DNA from: Nitrosopelagicus sp964511265
GTDB taxonomy: Archaea > Thermoproteota > Nitrososphaeria > Nitrososphaerales > Nitrosopumilaceae
DNA: 36,803 bases
Direction of reading: 5' to 3'
NCBI GenBank assembly: GCA_964511265.1
Contig: CAZEES010000011.1
Coordinates: 1-36,803 of the forward strand
This document shows positions 1 through 8,308 of this stretch, piece after piece. A program made the position numbers and the translations under genes. The notes below the pieces were generated by a model. That model saw nothing but the letters and a program-made list of their open reading frames with translations. It was not told the origin of the DNA and did not search any database. How positions within the stretch are numbered: position 1 is the first letter of the stretch; every line of letters begins with the position of its first letter.

Positions 1-81
1 TTACTTTTCTTGTTTTTGGTTTAGCTTTTACTTTTCTTGTTTTTGGTTTAGCTTTTACTTTTCTTGTTTTTGGTTTAGCTT
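1..81. repeat. Perfect 27-bp tandem repeat, three copies
   Basis: Positions 1-27, 28-54 and 55-81 are identical at the nucleotide level. In the minus-strand reading frame each unit encodes KAKPKTRKV, so copy-number change would keep the frame. The array may continue beyond the left edge of the window. Identity at synonymous positions points to recent expansion or homogenisation. Confidence 0.95.
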
Positions 82-703
82 TAGGAATCACAGATTTTAT
101 TTTTGATAATTGAGAGGTAATTGATATTTCACGTTTCTTTGCAGATTCAAACTTTTTTGATGCAGAATCCAGTTTTTCTTGGGTAGTTTTTGCTAGTTTT
201 GTGAGTTCAGGTTTTGACTCTATATTCTTCTTAATGGTTTTTGTAACAGAATTCTTTTTTTTCTCAATTTCAGAGAGGGTCTGAGAGAATTTTTTCTCCA
301 TAGAGGCTCTCTGTTTAATTTCATTTTTGATTTCACCTATAGCAATGAGTATTGAATTTAGTCTGTATTCCAGACTCTGTTTTTCCTCAGAATTATCAGC
401 AAAGTCAATTTCACTTTCAATTTGTTCTTTATTTTGAATTTCAAGGTTTAATCTTTCTTGAGCAGCAGATTTGAGTCGTTGAATACTTTCCATTTGGGCA
501 AGCTTTTGGCTTAGCGTTTCATTAATGTCATCAGCACTTTGTTTGAATGTCTGAATTCGCTTCTGAGTTGATTTTAAAGATGATGAATATTTTTTAGACA
601 TAGATTTTATTTTTTTATATTCATTTTCGCCTTTTCGTCTGATCTTGCTAATTTCAGATTTTTGTGAAGTTAAATGTTTGAGTTTAGTTCTCAATCCTGC
701 CAT
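1..703 (-). CDS. Coiled-coil protein with Lys/Arg-rich 9-residue repeat tail (partial, runs off left edge)
   Basis: An open reading frame begins with ATG at 703 (MAGLRTKLKHL) and stays open for 234 codons to the window edge, so its stop codon is not seen. The protein is almost entirely charged and polar (Lys, Glu, Ser, Gln) with heptad-like spacing over about residues 15-200, which suggests a long coiled coil. There is no signal peptide or membrane segment. From about residue 208 it becomes a strongly basic tail of three identical nine-residue units, KAKPKTRKV. The tail resembles the Lys/Pro/Ala-rich tails of DNA-binding proteins such as histone H1, but that is analogy only. No enzymatic motif is visible and I do not recognise the family. 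A role in nucleoid or cell structure would be a guess. Confidence 0.75.
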   Translation of the reverse strand, partial: MAGLRTKLKHLTSQKSEISKIRRKGENEYKKIKSMSKKYSSSLKSTQKRIQTFKQSADDINETLSQKLAQMESIQRLKSAAQERLNLEIQNKEQIESEIDFADNSEEKQSLEYRLNSILIAIGEIKNEIKQRASMEKKFSQTLSEIEKKKNSVTKTIKKNIESKPELTKLAKTTQEKLDSASKKFESAKKREISITSQLSKIKSVIPKAKPKTRKVKAKPKTRKVKAKPKTRKV

Positions 704-796
704 GACTTAATCAAGAATTATCATTGCTTAAGTCATTCAGAATGTGAGGTTTTGACTTTTCTGTAAAGAAAATTGACATGATTGGATTTCAAAAAA

Positions 797-806
797 TTTT
801 TTTAGG
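797..806 (+). promoter_or_regulatory. Possible TATA box for the gene at 825
   Basis: A T-run ending in TTTTTTTAGG lies about 19 nt before the ATG at 825, with no clear Shine-Dalgarno between them. The spacing is about what a leaderless archaeal transcript would show. This is inferred from position only. Confidence 0.35.
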
Positions 807-824
807 TACATGTGATCGTAAAGT

Positions 825-1172
825 ATGGAATTTCATCCGTCAAAGATCCCTATTTCTCAGACATTTGATGTAAAAGATGAGAAACAAGCAAGTGATGTTG
901 CACATGAAATGGTCATGATTGGATTTGACAAAGAAACCAAAGGCTTCAAAGTTTTGATGCCAAAAGAAGACAAAACAACAGCAAAACGGATTGGATATAC
1001 AGTAACTACAACTGTGACATATGCACTAAGAAAAACTGATCAAGAGAGAGACGTACGTTACTGGACGTATCACGAGGACAAGGATCATCAAACTAAAGGC
1101 ATAGATCATCATCGTTATGCGATAGTTTTCGTCAGTTCTAGAGTTTTAGAGAAACTAGATTTTTCGGCCTAG
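825..1172 (+). CDS. Conserved-looking hypothetical protein, 115 aa
   Basis: A small soluble protein starting with ATG, with balanced composition and no membrane segment, signal peptide or cysteine motif. The central part (about residues 20-75) alternates acidic stretches with beta-like segments (GFKVLMP, YTVTTTVTYAL). The C-terminal half has a His/Asp-rich patch (YHEDKDHQTKGIDHHRY), which could bind metal but matches no motif I know. The gene stands alone on the plus strand. It is divergent from the coiled-coil gene and convergent with the PAP2 gene, whose end it overlaps by 18 nt. Function unknown. Confidence 0.75.
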   Translation: MEFHPSKIPISQTFDVKDEKQASDVAHEMVMIGFDKETKGFKVLMPKEDKTTAKRIGYTVTTTVTYALRKTDQERDVRYWTYHEDKDHQTKGIDHHRYAIVFVSSRVLEKLDFSA

Positions 1173-1826
1173 AAATATTTCATCTAGTTTTAGCCTTTTT
1201 GATACATATCCGGCTAGAAGTATTCCTAAAATTGATCCGCCGATTACATCCAGAGGATAATGTTGTAGAACATAAATTCGGCTAAATGACATCAATATTG
1301 GATAAAGCCAAATTAGATGACAGCCTCTAGGAAATTTTTCAGATAGTACATACACCATAACAAATGCAAACATGGCAGAGCGGGCAGCATGCCCAGAAGG
1401 AAATCCAGCAGTCCAGCTTCTTCCTTCACAGAATAATGAAAAGCTATCAGGTTCAACATCAACTGGGAGTTCACTTCCAAGCCAATCAAGGAATGGCCGG
1501 TCTCTATCAACTCCACATTTCATGTATCCAGTAAGAATTGTAGAAATTACAAGCAAGATGATCAAGATCATCCCAATTCTTCGCGTTTTTCTAATGATTA
1601 GAAGTATTATGCTAAATGGAAGGAGTACGAACACATTGCCAGATTCTGTTAGAAGCCATACACCATAATCAATAGATGGATTTCCAGCAGATTTTTGAAT
1701 ATTATTCATGAATTGTTTCTCAGAATCCAAAGTTGATTCAGACATTGCAATAAAAGTGCAGACAAGAAATATGGCTAGGAGTATGAGGAAGGGTCTCGAT
1801 CTAATGCCAAACAGAATATTTTGCAA
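1155..1826 (-). CDS. PAP2-family membrane phosphatase
   Basis: Type 2 phosphatidic acid phosphatase / undecaprenyl-diphosphatase-like enzyme, which removes phosphate from lipid phosphates at the membrane. The three family motifs are present in order: K(x6)RP at residues 103-111 (KCGVDRDRP), PSGH at 143-146, and SR(x5)H(x3)D at 182-193 (SRIYVLQHYPLD). These supply the catalytic and general-acid histidines. About five or six hydrophobic helices run through the 223 residues, typical of the family. The start is TTG at 1826; an in-frame stop lies directly upstream and the next Met is residue 28, inside the first hydrophobic region. The substrate is not determinable, but in archaea an isoprenoid-phosphate or lipid recycling role is likely. 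Confidence 0.88.
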   Translation of the reverse strand: MQNILFGIRSRPFLILLAIFLVCTFIAMSESTLDSEKQFMNNIQKSAGNPSIDYGVWLLTESGNVFVLLPFSIILLIIRKTRRIGMILIILLVISTILTGYMKCGVDRDRPFLDWLGSELPVDVEPDSFSLFCEGRSWTAGFPSGHAARSAMFAFVMVYVLSEKFPRGCHLIWLYPILMSFSRIYVLQHYPLDVIGGSILGILLAGYVSKRLKLDEIFLGRKI

Positions 1827-1907
1827 TTATATCTCATTTATTCAATAATTGACAACAATATGTCATTTACCATCATTAAGGATGTGATCGGATAAACGAA
1901 TTTTAAC

Positions 1908-1913
1908 AGGAGA
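1908..1913 (+). promoter_or_regulatory. Shine-Dalgarno deciding the pgk start
   Basis: AGGAGA sits 6 nt before TTG at 1920 and 15 nt before the alternative in-frame GTG at 1929. The spacing favours TTG 1920. The ATG at 1915 is in another frame and soon meets a stop. Confidence 0.6.
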
Positions 1914-1919
1914 AATGAT

Positions 1920-3137
1920 TTGTGTGTTGTGGGCATACTAACATTAGATAATTTTGATGTTAAAGGAAAAACTGTGTTACTTCGTGTAGACATGAACTGT
2001 CCAATTCATCCAGATACAGGAAAAATTTTAGGAACAAAAAGAATTGAGGAAGTAGTCGAGACAATAAATGCACTAGATGGAGCAAAAGTTGTTGTTATAT
2101 CTCATCAAGGAAGAGTGGGTAGAGGAGATTTTGTAGGAATGGAAGAACATGCAAAACAATTAGAAAAATTTTCAAATAAAAAAGTAAGGTATGTTGCAGA
2201 TGTTATTGGATCATTGGCACAAGAAGAAATTAAAAAAATGGTGGATGATGAGATAATCCTGCTTGATAATTTGAGATTATGTGCTGAAGAGAATTATGAA
2301 TTTTCATTAGAAGAAAGTGCAAGAACGATTATGGTACAGAGATTAAAGGATTTATTTGATTTATTTATCTTGGATTCTTTTCCAAGTGCACATAGAACAC
2401 ATCCATCATTAGTAGGATTTGCTCAAGTGTTACCAACTTGTGCAGGTCGCTTGTTGGAGAGAGAAGTTAAACAATTAGATAATATACTTACAGTTGCAAA
2501 GTCTCCATTTACAGTGGTGCTAGGAGGATCAAAAGTTGATGATAGACTAAAAGCTATAAAATTACTAATCAAAAAAGAACGTGCAGATCACATATTGCTT
2601 ACAGGAGTTATTGCTAATGTCTTTTTACGAGCACAAGGAAGAATAAAATTCCCATTGAATATTAAAGATGAAGATGAGATGGTTGCAGAAGCCCATTCGT
2701 TGATTGGTGAACATCCGGATGTATTCTCAACACCAGTGGATATTGCAGTGAATAAAGATGGAGAAAGAGTTGAGATAGATGTAAGAGATTTAGCAAAAGA
2801 TGATGAGATATTCGATATTGGAACAAAGACTTTGGAGCACTATTCAAGAATTATTTCAAGTGCAGGAACTGTATTCATGAGTGGGCCTGCAGGATTCTTC
2901 GAAAAAGAGAATTTCCAGTTTGGAACTAAATCTATGTTAGAAGCAATATCGCAATCCATGGCAACTTCAATAATTAGTGGTGGACATTTGACATCTGCAC
3001 TCAAACAGTATAATTTAACTGAAAAAGTAAATCATATCAGTACTGCAGGCGGAGCATTGGTAAGATATCTGACAGGACAAAAATTACCTATGATAAAATG
3101 CCTAGAAGATGCTGCAGAGAGACATACTACAGAGTAG
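1920..3137 (+). CDS. pgk: Phosphoglycerate kinase
   Basis: Interconverts 1,3-bisphosphoglycerate + ADP and 3-phosphoglycerate + ATP. In an autotrophic archaeon it probably runs mainly in the gluconeogenic direction. The N-terminal substrate domain shows LLRVDMNCPI (residues 20-29), the SHQGRVGRGD loop and the LLDNLRL segment. The linker has SFPSAHRTHPS, and the C-terminal nucleotide domain has VLGGSKVDD and FMSGPAGFFE near the end. At 405 residues it matches archaeal PGK length. TTG is chosen as start because of the Shine-Dalgarno sequence 6 nt upstream. The gene is monocistronic here and its last 11 nt overlap the opposite-strand zinc protein. Confidence 0.95.
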   Translation: MCVVGILTLDNFDVKGKTVLLRVDMNCPIHPDTGKILGTKRIEEVVETINALDGAKVVVISHQGRVGRGDFVGMEEHAKQLEKFSNKKVRYVADVIGSLAQEEIKKMVDDEIILLDNLRLCAEENYEFSLEESARTIMVQRLKDLFDLFILDSFPSAHRTHPSLVGFAQVLPTCAGRLLEREVKQLDNILTVAKSPFTVVLGGSKVDDRLKAIKLLIKKERADHILLTGVIANVFLRAQGRIKFPLNIKDEDEMVAEAHSLIGEHPDVFSTPVDIAVNKDGERVEIDVRDLAKDDEIFDIGTKTLEHYSRIISSAGTVFMSGPAGFFEKENFQFGTKSMLEAISQSMATSIISGGHLTSALKQYNLTEKVNHISTAGGALVRYLTGQKLPMIKCLEDAAERHTTE

Positions 3138-3459
3138 AATTACAATCTGAATTTGGACAAATTCTAGGTTCCTCTTTACCTAGATGAATTTCAGTATTAC
3201 AAGAATTACAAGTAATTTTTTCAACATCGTTGAATATTTTGAACCATAGAGTGGTAAAGTTTTGTGCAATACAACGAACTAATCCATCAGTCTCAATTTT
3301 TTTGAAATCACTTTCCAAGTCATCAATTGTTTGAGATTGATCAAAATTTTCATTTTTTTTCAATAATTCAAAAATTTCATCATTGTTAAATCGAAGATCT
3401 ATTTCATTAAAATTCTCAAATATTATTTTTCTAATTTGAAGTATGTTAGAATTATTCAT
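3127..3459 (-). CDS. Small zinc-ribbon protein at the end of the SUF operon
   Basis: About 110 residues. The N-terminal part (about 1-70) is helical and charged and could be a winged-helix-like domain. The C-terminal part has a probable zinc-binding set, CNSC (in ITCNSCNTEIHLG) followed by CPNSDC. ATG at 3459 is preferred because it follows the sufU stop codon by 1 nt; an upstream in-frame ATG at 3486 would overlap sufU by 26 nt. As the last gene of the SUF operon it may be a regulator or accessory factor, but no family assignment is possible from the sequence alone. It overlaps the 3' end of pgk on the other strand by 11 nt. Confidence 0.72.
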   Translation of the reverse strand: MNNSNILQIRKIIFENFNEIDLRFNNDEIFELLKKNENFDQSQTIDDLESDFKKIETDGLVRCIAQNFTTLWFKIFNDVEKITCNSCNTEIHLGKEEPRICPNSDCNSTL

Positions 3460-3460
3460 A

Positions 3461-3910
3461 CTAGTAAAGATTAGCTGCCTCTTCATTTAAGTTTCCTGCA
3501 GAGTCAGAATCTTTCATCTTATCAACAAAATATGAATAAATTCCATATTTCAGGGTTTTAAGAGACAACAATGCACATTTAATTCGAACAGGACTTGTTT
3601 TGATTAGATGCTCTAAACCAAGTTCAGATAATAATTCATCTTTTTCAAATTTTTTAACATCATCAAGACTTTTTCCTTTTATTAGTTCAGTTAAAACAGA
3701 AGAACATGCCATACAGATTGCACAACCTTTTCCATCAAATTTCACATCGCTGATTTTATTCTCATCAATGTTAAGATAAAGATCGATACTGTCACCACAT
3801 AATGGATTACTGTCATGTCTATGAATATGTGCATCATCGATTTTTCCATAGTTTGAGGGATTTCTAGAATACTCAATAATCATTTCAGTATAAATTGGAT
3901 CACCACTCAT
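3461..3910 (-). CDS. sufU: SufU/IscU-type iron-sulfur cluster scaffold or sulfur-transfer protein
   Basis: Receives sulfur from the cysteine desulfurase and either builds clusters or relays sulfur to SufB-type scaffolds. The usual ligand set is visible: C38 and D40 in NPLCGD, C63 in GKGCAIC, and C112 in RIKCALLSLKTL. Two extra cysteines, C66 and C69, make a CxxCxxC cluster at 63-69, which is not part of the classical IscU core. Length is 149 residues with the SufU-like acidic insertion before C112. The start ATG overlaps the sufS stop (ATGA), so the two are translationally coupled, as expected for a desulfurase and its sulfur acceptor. Confidence 0.9.
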   Translation of the reverse strand: MSGDPIYTEMIIEYSRNPSNYGKIDDAHIHRHDSNPLCGDSIDLYLNIDENKISDVKFDGKGCAICMACSSVLTELIKGKSLDDVKKFEKDELLSELGLEHLIKTSPVRIKCALLSLKTLKYGIYSYFVDKMKDSDSAGNLNEEAANLY

Positions 3911-5151
3911 AATTTGAACACCTTTGCAACATTTTGTAATGAGGCGATTAATACATCAATCTCTTCTTTTGTGTTATAGATGTAAAAACTTGCACGGTTA
4001 GTAGCGGCAACATTTAGTTTTTCCATTAATACTTGTGCACAATGATGACCAGAACGTATAGCGACACCATCTTTATCAATTATAGTTCCAACATCATGAG
4101 GATGTACGTCATTAAAATTAAAAGAGACAACGCCACCTCTTTTTTCAGGTTCTTTTGTACCATACAAGGTAATTCCTGGAACTTTTTTCATCTCTTCAAG
4201 AGCATATTTTGTTAATTCTAATTCATGTTTTCTAATATTCTCCATTCCAATCTTTTCGAGATATTCAATTGCTTTTGCAAATCCAATTACATCTGCAATA
4301 TTTGGAGTGCCAGCCTCAAATTTGTATGGCAAATCATTCCAAGTTGTCTCATATTTGTGAACTTCACGAATCATATCACCACCTGCAAGGAATGGACTCA
4401 TTTTTTCAAGGATTTCTTTTTTGGCCCATAATACACCGACGCCAGTTGGACCCAACATTTTATGTCCAGAGAAAGCATAGAAATCACAATCAATTTCATT
4501 TAGATTAATTTTCATATGTGGTACAGATTGTGCACCATCAATCAAAACTTTAACTCCAGCATTTTTACATTTTGAAACAATTTCTTTAACAGGGGAAATT
4601 GTTCCCAAGACATTTGACATATGACTAAATGCTACAAGTTTAACTTTGCCAGTTGAGAGATAATCATCTAATTGTTCAATCATCAATTCGCCATTTTCAT
4701 TAATGTCAATGTACTTCAATTGTGCCTTTTTTTCTTGAGTAAGTAATTGCCAAGGCACAATGTTAGAATGATGTTCATATTCAGTAGTAACAATAATGTC
4801 ACCTTCTTTTACATTATCACGGCCCCAAGCATATGCAACTAAATTTATAGCTTCAGTGGTTCCTCTAACAAATACAATTTCTCTAGAATCCTCAATGTTT
4901 AGGAATTTTGCTACCATATCTCTAGTATTTTCAAAAGCTTCAGTAGATTCTTCAGCAAGAGCATGAACAGCACGATGAATGTTAGAATTATGATTTTGAT
5001 AATAATCAGTAATGGCATCAATTACTTGGTTAGGTTTTTGAGTAGTAGCGGCATTATCAAAGTACACTAATTTTTTATCATCCCTTACACGTCTGTTTAG
5101 AACAGGGAAATCTTTTCGTAAATCCTCAAAAGTTTCAGCGATGGATTGCAT
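3907..5151 (-). CDS. sufS: Cysteine desulfurase, SufS type
   Basis: PLP enzyme that takes sulfur from cysteine as a persulfide for Fe-S assembly. Numbering from the upstream GTG at 5157, the PLP-binding lysine is K233 in SGHKMLGPTG, the cofactor-region histidines are in TEYEHHSN, and the catalytic cysteine is C373 in RSGHHCAQVL, the short-loop arrangement of group II (SufS/CsdA) desulfurases. Two starts are possible: GTG 5157, overlapping the Rieske stop, or ATG 5151. ATG is chosen because GAGGTG lies 5 nt upstream of it. Length is about 414 residues, normal for SufS. The gene lies between the Rieske and sufU genes in one operon. Confidence 0.95.
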   Translation of the reverse strand: MQSIAETFEDLRKDFPVLNRRVRDDKKLVYFDNAATTQKPNQVIDAITDYYQNHNSNIHRAVHALAEESTEAFENTRDMVAKFLNIEDSREIVFVRGTTEAINLVAYAWGRDNVKEGDIIVTTEYEHHSNIVPWQLLTQEKKAQLKYIDINENGELMIEQLDDYLSTGKVKLVAFSHMSNVLGTISPVKEIVSKCKNAGVKVLIDGAQSVPHMKINLNEIDCDFYAFSGHKMLGPTGVGVLWAKKEILEKMSPFLAGGDMIREVHKYETTWNDLPYKFEAGTPNIADVIGFAKAIEYLEKIGMENIRKHELELTKYALEEMKKVPGITLYGTKEPEKRGGVVSFNFNDVHPHDVGTIIDKDGVAIRSGHHCAQVLMEKLNVAATNRASFYIYNTKEEIDVLIASLQNVAKVFKL

Positions 5152-5153
5152 GT

Positions 5154-5462
5154 TCACACCTCAATTAAGATACTATTATCTTCTATTTTTGTTCTGTAAG
5201 TTTGTAATGGGTTTTCAGCAGGAAGGTTTTGAGGAGTACCATCATCCATATTGAATACGGATAGATGTAATGGGCAAGTTAGTCCATTTTCTGTTAATAT
5301 TCCATTAGATAAATCGGCTTCTGCATGAGTGCAAATTCTATCAGTTGCAAATATTTTTCCATTCATGTTTGTTAAGAGTAATTTTTTCTCATTATGATCA
5401 AAACTGAACATTTCACCTTGACCTAAACTGTCAATACTGCATGCCTTTATCCAATCAGTCAT
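5154..5462 (-). CDS. Rieske-type [2Fe-2S] ferredoxin in SUF operon
   Basis: A 102-residue soluble protein carrying the Rieske cluster motif: C44-x-H46 (ICTHAEADL) and C63-x2-H66 (LTCPLHLSVF). The 16-residue gap between the two halves is typical of NirD/ferredoxin-component Rieske domains. There is no membrane anchor, so it is not the cytochrome bc1 type. It probably transfers electrons in the cytosol. Placed between sufD and sufS, it may supply reducing power to cluster assembly or be a client of it; that is inference from position. The start is ATG 6 nt after the sufD stop. Confidence 0.9.
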   Translation of the reverse strand: MTDWIKACSIDSLGQGEMFSFDHNEKKLLLTNMNGKIFATDRICTHAEADLSNGILTENGLTCPLHLSVFNMDDGTPQNLPAENPLQTYRTKIEDNSILIEV

Positions 5463-5468
5463 TTGGTT

Positions 5469-6866
5469 TTACCGATATTTGTAATGTTGTTCAATTTCGG
5501 CATTTTCATTGTAGCGAGTTTCTTCAACCTCAACTAGTGCCTTCAATTGTTCATCGTTGTTAATTGATAATTCTTTTCCGTCCCATTTTGATTCAATTAG
5601 ATATGCAATCCAAGCACGTACTTGGTAAGACATTGAACGTGACATAGGTTCCAAAAAGCCTTCTACAATAATTCGTTCGGCCTCAGGTTTACTTAGACAA
5701 CGTGTTCCCAAATAGAAGAGTTGTTCTTCATCCATTTGTGCAACGGATGCAGAATGGGTTGCTTTTACATCATTCGTAAGGATCTCAAGTCCGGGTATTG
5801 CATCAGATTTTGCATCTTTATCTAATAAAATAGAACGACCTGATAGAAATGAATTAGAATGTGCAGCATTTTCGTTGATTTTGATCATTCCTTTAAACAA
5901 AGATTTGGATTTATTTTTCAAGATAGATTTTTCAACAACTTTACCTTCGGTAGATTTTTCATTGTGATTTACAATTGTATTTAGATCAAATGATTGTTCA
6001 TTGTTTCCAAACACAACTTCAGAATCTGTTGCAACAGCACCTGTTCCATTAAGATGATAATCAATTCTATACCTAGATAACATTGCACCAAAGAGTCCAA
6101 GATACCAATTAATTTTTGAATCTTGTGCCAAATGTGAACTTCTTGTGGAAAAGTTGATTGAAGATTGATCCATCATCTGAAGGGATGTAACATCAAGACT
6201 GCTATTTGTGCCAATTGTTGTATTCAATAATTCAAGGTATGCTTGTTGTTTTCCATTTTGTGGAGAGTATAATTCCTGGACAAGATTCGCTTTGGCATTA
6301 TCTTCAACAATTATAATATTTCTAGAAATTGTAGATAATCCATCATCAGATAAACAAGAGAAAAGATGTATTGGTTCATCTACAATTTGATTTTTTGGGA
6401 CGTATACAAAGAGCCCAGAATTAAATGCAGCATTGTTTAGTGCAGTATATTTATCTTCATTAGAATTAGAGGATTTGATTGTTTTTTCTATTAATTCTTG
6501 ATGTTGTTTTAATGCATCATCAATTGATGATACAATGACTCCTTTTGATTTTAGTTCATCAGATAGATTAACAGATATGACGTTTGTTCCTACTTGTATC
6601 AGTCCATTTTCTTTTTTTACTTCTTCAACACGTTTTGATAAAAAGTCAGGCAATTTAGAATTAGAAGTTGTAGATAATGATACCTTAGTTGGATCCATAC
6701 GTTTTGCATCAGTGTATTTACCATAAAGTGGAGATACCTCAGCAGGTAATTCATTATAGATGTTAAGTGAATTTTTTCTATATTCTTTAAGCCAGTCAGG
6801 TTCATTTTTCGATGACGAAATTTCTTCAACTAGAGAATTCTGAATTGAGGATAGTGTTTGTTCCAT
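5469..6866 (-). CDS. sufD: SufD-like Fe-S cluster assembly protein
   Basis: Partner of SufB in the scaffold complex for Fe-S assembly. The 465 residues show the SufBD architecture: a helical N-terminal region (to about 100) and a right-handed beta-helix core with NNAAFNSGLFVYVP, LFKGMIKINENA and the region from SDAIPGLEILTNDVKATHSA, with the C-terminal helical domain near the end. The segment THSASVAQMDEEQLFYLGTRCL corresponds to the conserved SufD/SufB C-terminal stretch. The start ATG at 6866 lies 22 nt after the sufB stop. The ATPase SufC that normally joins SufB and SufD is not encoded nearby. Confidence 0.93.
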   Translation of the reverse strand: MEQTLSSIQNSLVEEISSSKNEPDWLKEYRKNSLNIYNELPAEVSPLYGKYTDAKRMDPTKVSLSTTSNSKLPDFLSKRVEEVKKENGLIQVGTNVISVNLSDELKSKGVIVSSIDDALKQHQELIEKTIKSSNSNEDKYTALNNAAFNSGLFVYVPKNQIVDEPIHLFSCLSDDGLSTISRNIIIVEDNAKANLVQELYSPQNGKQQAYLELLNTTIGTNSSLDVTSLQMMDQSSINFSTRSSHLAQDSKINWYLGLFGAMLSRYRIDYHLNGTGAVATDSEVVFGNNEQSFDLNTIVNHNEKSTEGKVVEKSILKNKSKSLFKGMIKINENAAHSNSFLSGRSILLDKDAKSDAIPGLEILTNDVKATHSASVAQMDEEQLFYLGTRCLSKPEAERIIVEGFLEPMSRSMSYQVRAWIAYLIESKWDGKELSINNDEQLKALVEVEETRYNENAEIEQHYKYR

Positions 6867-6888
6867 GATTTATCATAATAGATTGATT

Positions 6889-8289
6889 CTAACCTACTGA
6901 ATTATCCATCTCTAATTTGATGAGTCGGTTTAATTCTACTGCATATTCCATAGGAAGTTCTTTTGTAAATGGCTCCATAAAGCCATTAACAATTAGAGTT
7001 AATGCCTCTTCTTCAGTGAATCCTCGAGTCATCAGATAGAAAATTTGATCATCTCCAATTTTTCCAACTGTAGCTTCATGAGTTATAGTTGCATCTTCTT
7101 GATTGATTTCCATGTATGGGTAAGTGTCAGTTTTTGATGTTTCATCTAATAGTAATGCGTCACATCTTACAGTGGATTTTACATTGGTTGCACCTTTTGC
7201 AACATTAAGTAACCCTCTATATGTTGAGCGACCAGTAGAACGACTAACAGATTTTGAAGTAACTTTAGATGTCGTGTTAGGTGCTAGATGAACCATTTTT
7301 GCACCAGTATCTTGATGTTGGCCTTTTCCTGCAAAAGCAATTGAAAGTGTTTCACCGTATGCTTTTTGACCCATCAAATAGATTCCAGGATATTTCATTG
7401 TAATTTTACTTCCAATGTTACCATCAATCCATTCAACTGATGCACCTTCATATGCATAAGCACGTTTAGTAACAAGATTGTATACGTCGTTACTCCAATT
7501 TTGGATTGTAGTGTATCTTAATTTTGCATCTTTGTGTGCAACAAGTTCTACTACAGCAGAATGTAATGATTCAGATGAGTAAACTGGTGCAGTGCATCCT
7601 TCAATGTAATGAACTTCAGATCCTTCATCAGCAATAATTAATGTTCTTTCAAATTGACCAATATTTTCTGCGTTAATTCTAAAGTAAGCTTGTAATGGCA
7701 TGTCAACTTTAACTCCAGGAGGGATGTAGATGAATGAACCACCACTCCAAACTGCGCTGTTTAATGCGGCAAATTTGTTGTCTTCAGGAGGAATCATTTT
7801 TCCAAAGTATTTTTTGAATATTTCAGGATGTTCTTTTAGAGCACTGTCGGTATCTAAGAATAAGACACCTTGTTTTGCCAAGTCTTCTCTTAGATTATGA
7901 TAAACTACTTCGGATTCATACTGAGCACCTACACCAGCAAGAAATTTTTTTTCTGCCTCAGGAATGCCAAGTTTATCAAATGTATTTTTTACATCTTCTG
8001 GGACATCATCCCAGTTTTTTTCAGTTTTTTCTGAAGCTTTTGCATAATAGTAAATATTTTGAAAATCAATATGGCTAAGATCTGCCCCCCAGTTTGGCAT
8101 AGGTCTTTTCATGAATGCGTCATAAGATCGTAATCTAAAATCCAACATCCACTGTGGTTCATCTTTCATTTTGCTAATTCCAATTACAGTATCTTTTGAA
8201 AGACCTTTTTTGCTCAAGTGGACATACATTTCAGTTGAGTCTTTGAAATCATATTTGGAATAATCCATATCAAGATTTTCTGTTGCCAT
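6889..8289 (-). CDS. sufB: SufB Fe-S cluster scaffold
   Basis: Scaffold on which nascent Fe-S clusters form. Family signatures include FAALNSAVWSGGSFIYIPPG, VHYIEGCTAPVYSSESLHSAVVE, RYTTIQNWSNDVYNLVTKR, and the C-terminal TITHEATVGKIGDDQIFYLMTRG, all strongly SufB-like. The translated length from ATG 8289 is 466 residues, as in bacterial and archaeal SufB. The longer reading from TTG at 8295 adds two residues and has no support. It is the first gene of the minus-strand SUF operon and has its own TATA-like box 20 nt upstream, so its mRNA may be leaderless. Confidence 0.96.
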   Translation of the reverse strand: MATENLDMDYSKYDFKDSTEMYVHLSKKGLSKDTVIGISKMKDEPQWMLDFRLRSYDAFMKRPMPNWGADLSHIDFQNIYYYAKASEKTEKNWDDVPEDVKNTFDKLGIPEAEKKFLAGVGAQYESEVVYHNLREDLAKQGVLFLDTDSALKEHPEIFKKYFGKMIPPEDNKFAALNSAVWSGGSFIYIPPGVKVDMPLQAYFRINAENIGQFERTLIIADEGSEVHYIEGCTAPVYSSESLHSAVVELVAHKDAKLRYTTIQNWSNDVYNLVTKRAYAYEGASVEWIDGNIGSKITMKYPGIYLMGQKAYGETLSIAFAGKGQHQDTGAKMVHLAPNTTSKVTSKSVSRSTGRSTYRGLLNVAKGATNVKSTVRCDALLLDETSKTDTYPYMEINQEDATITHEATVGKIGDDQIFYLMTRGFTEEEALTLIVNGFMEPFTKELPMEYAVELNRLIKLEMDNSVG

Positions 8290-8308
8290 TAACAAAATAC
8301 AACGACGT

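Noticed and set aside
1..81. Direct repeats considered as a CRISPR array
   Set aside because: Units are contiguous with no spacers and keep a coding frame; this is a coding tandem repeat.
1372..1668. A 98-aa plus-strand reading frame inside the PAP2 gene
   Set aside because: It is antisense to a gene with all three PAP2 motifs and has no recognisable features of its own.
6535..6829. Short frames on both strands inside sufD
   Set aside because: They are shadows of the sufD frame with skewed composition and no start context.
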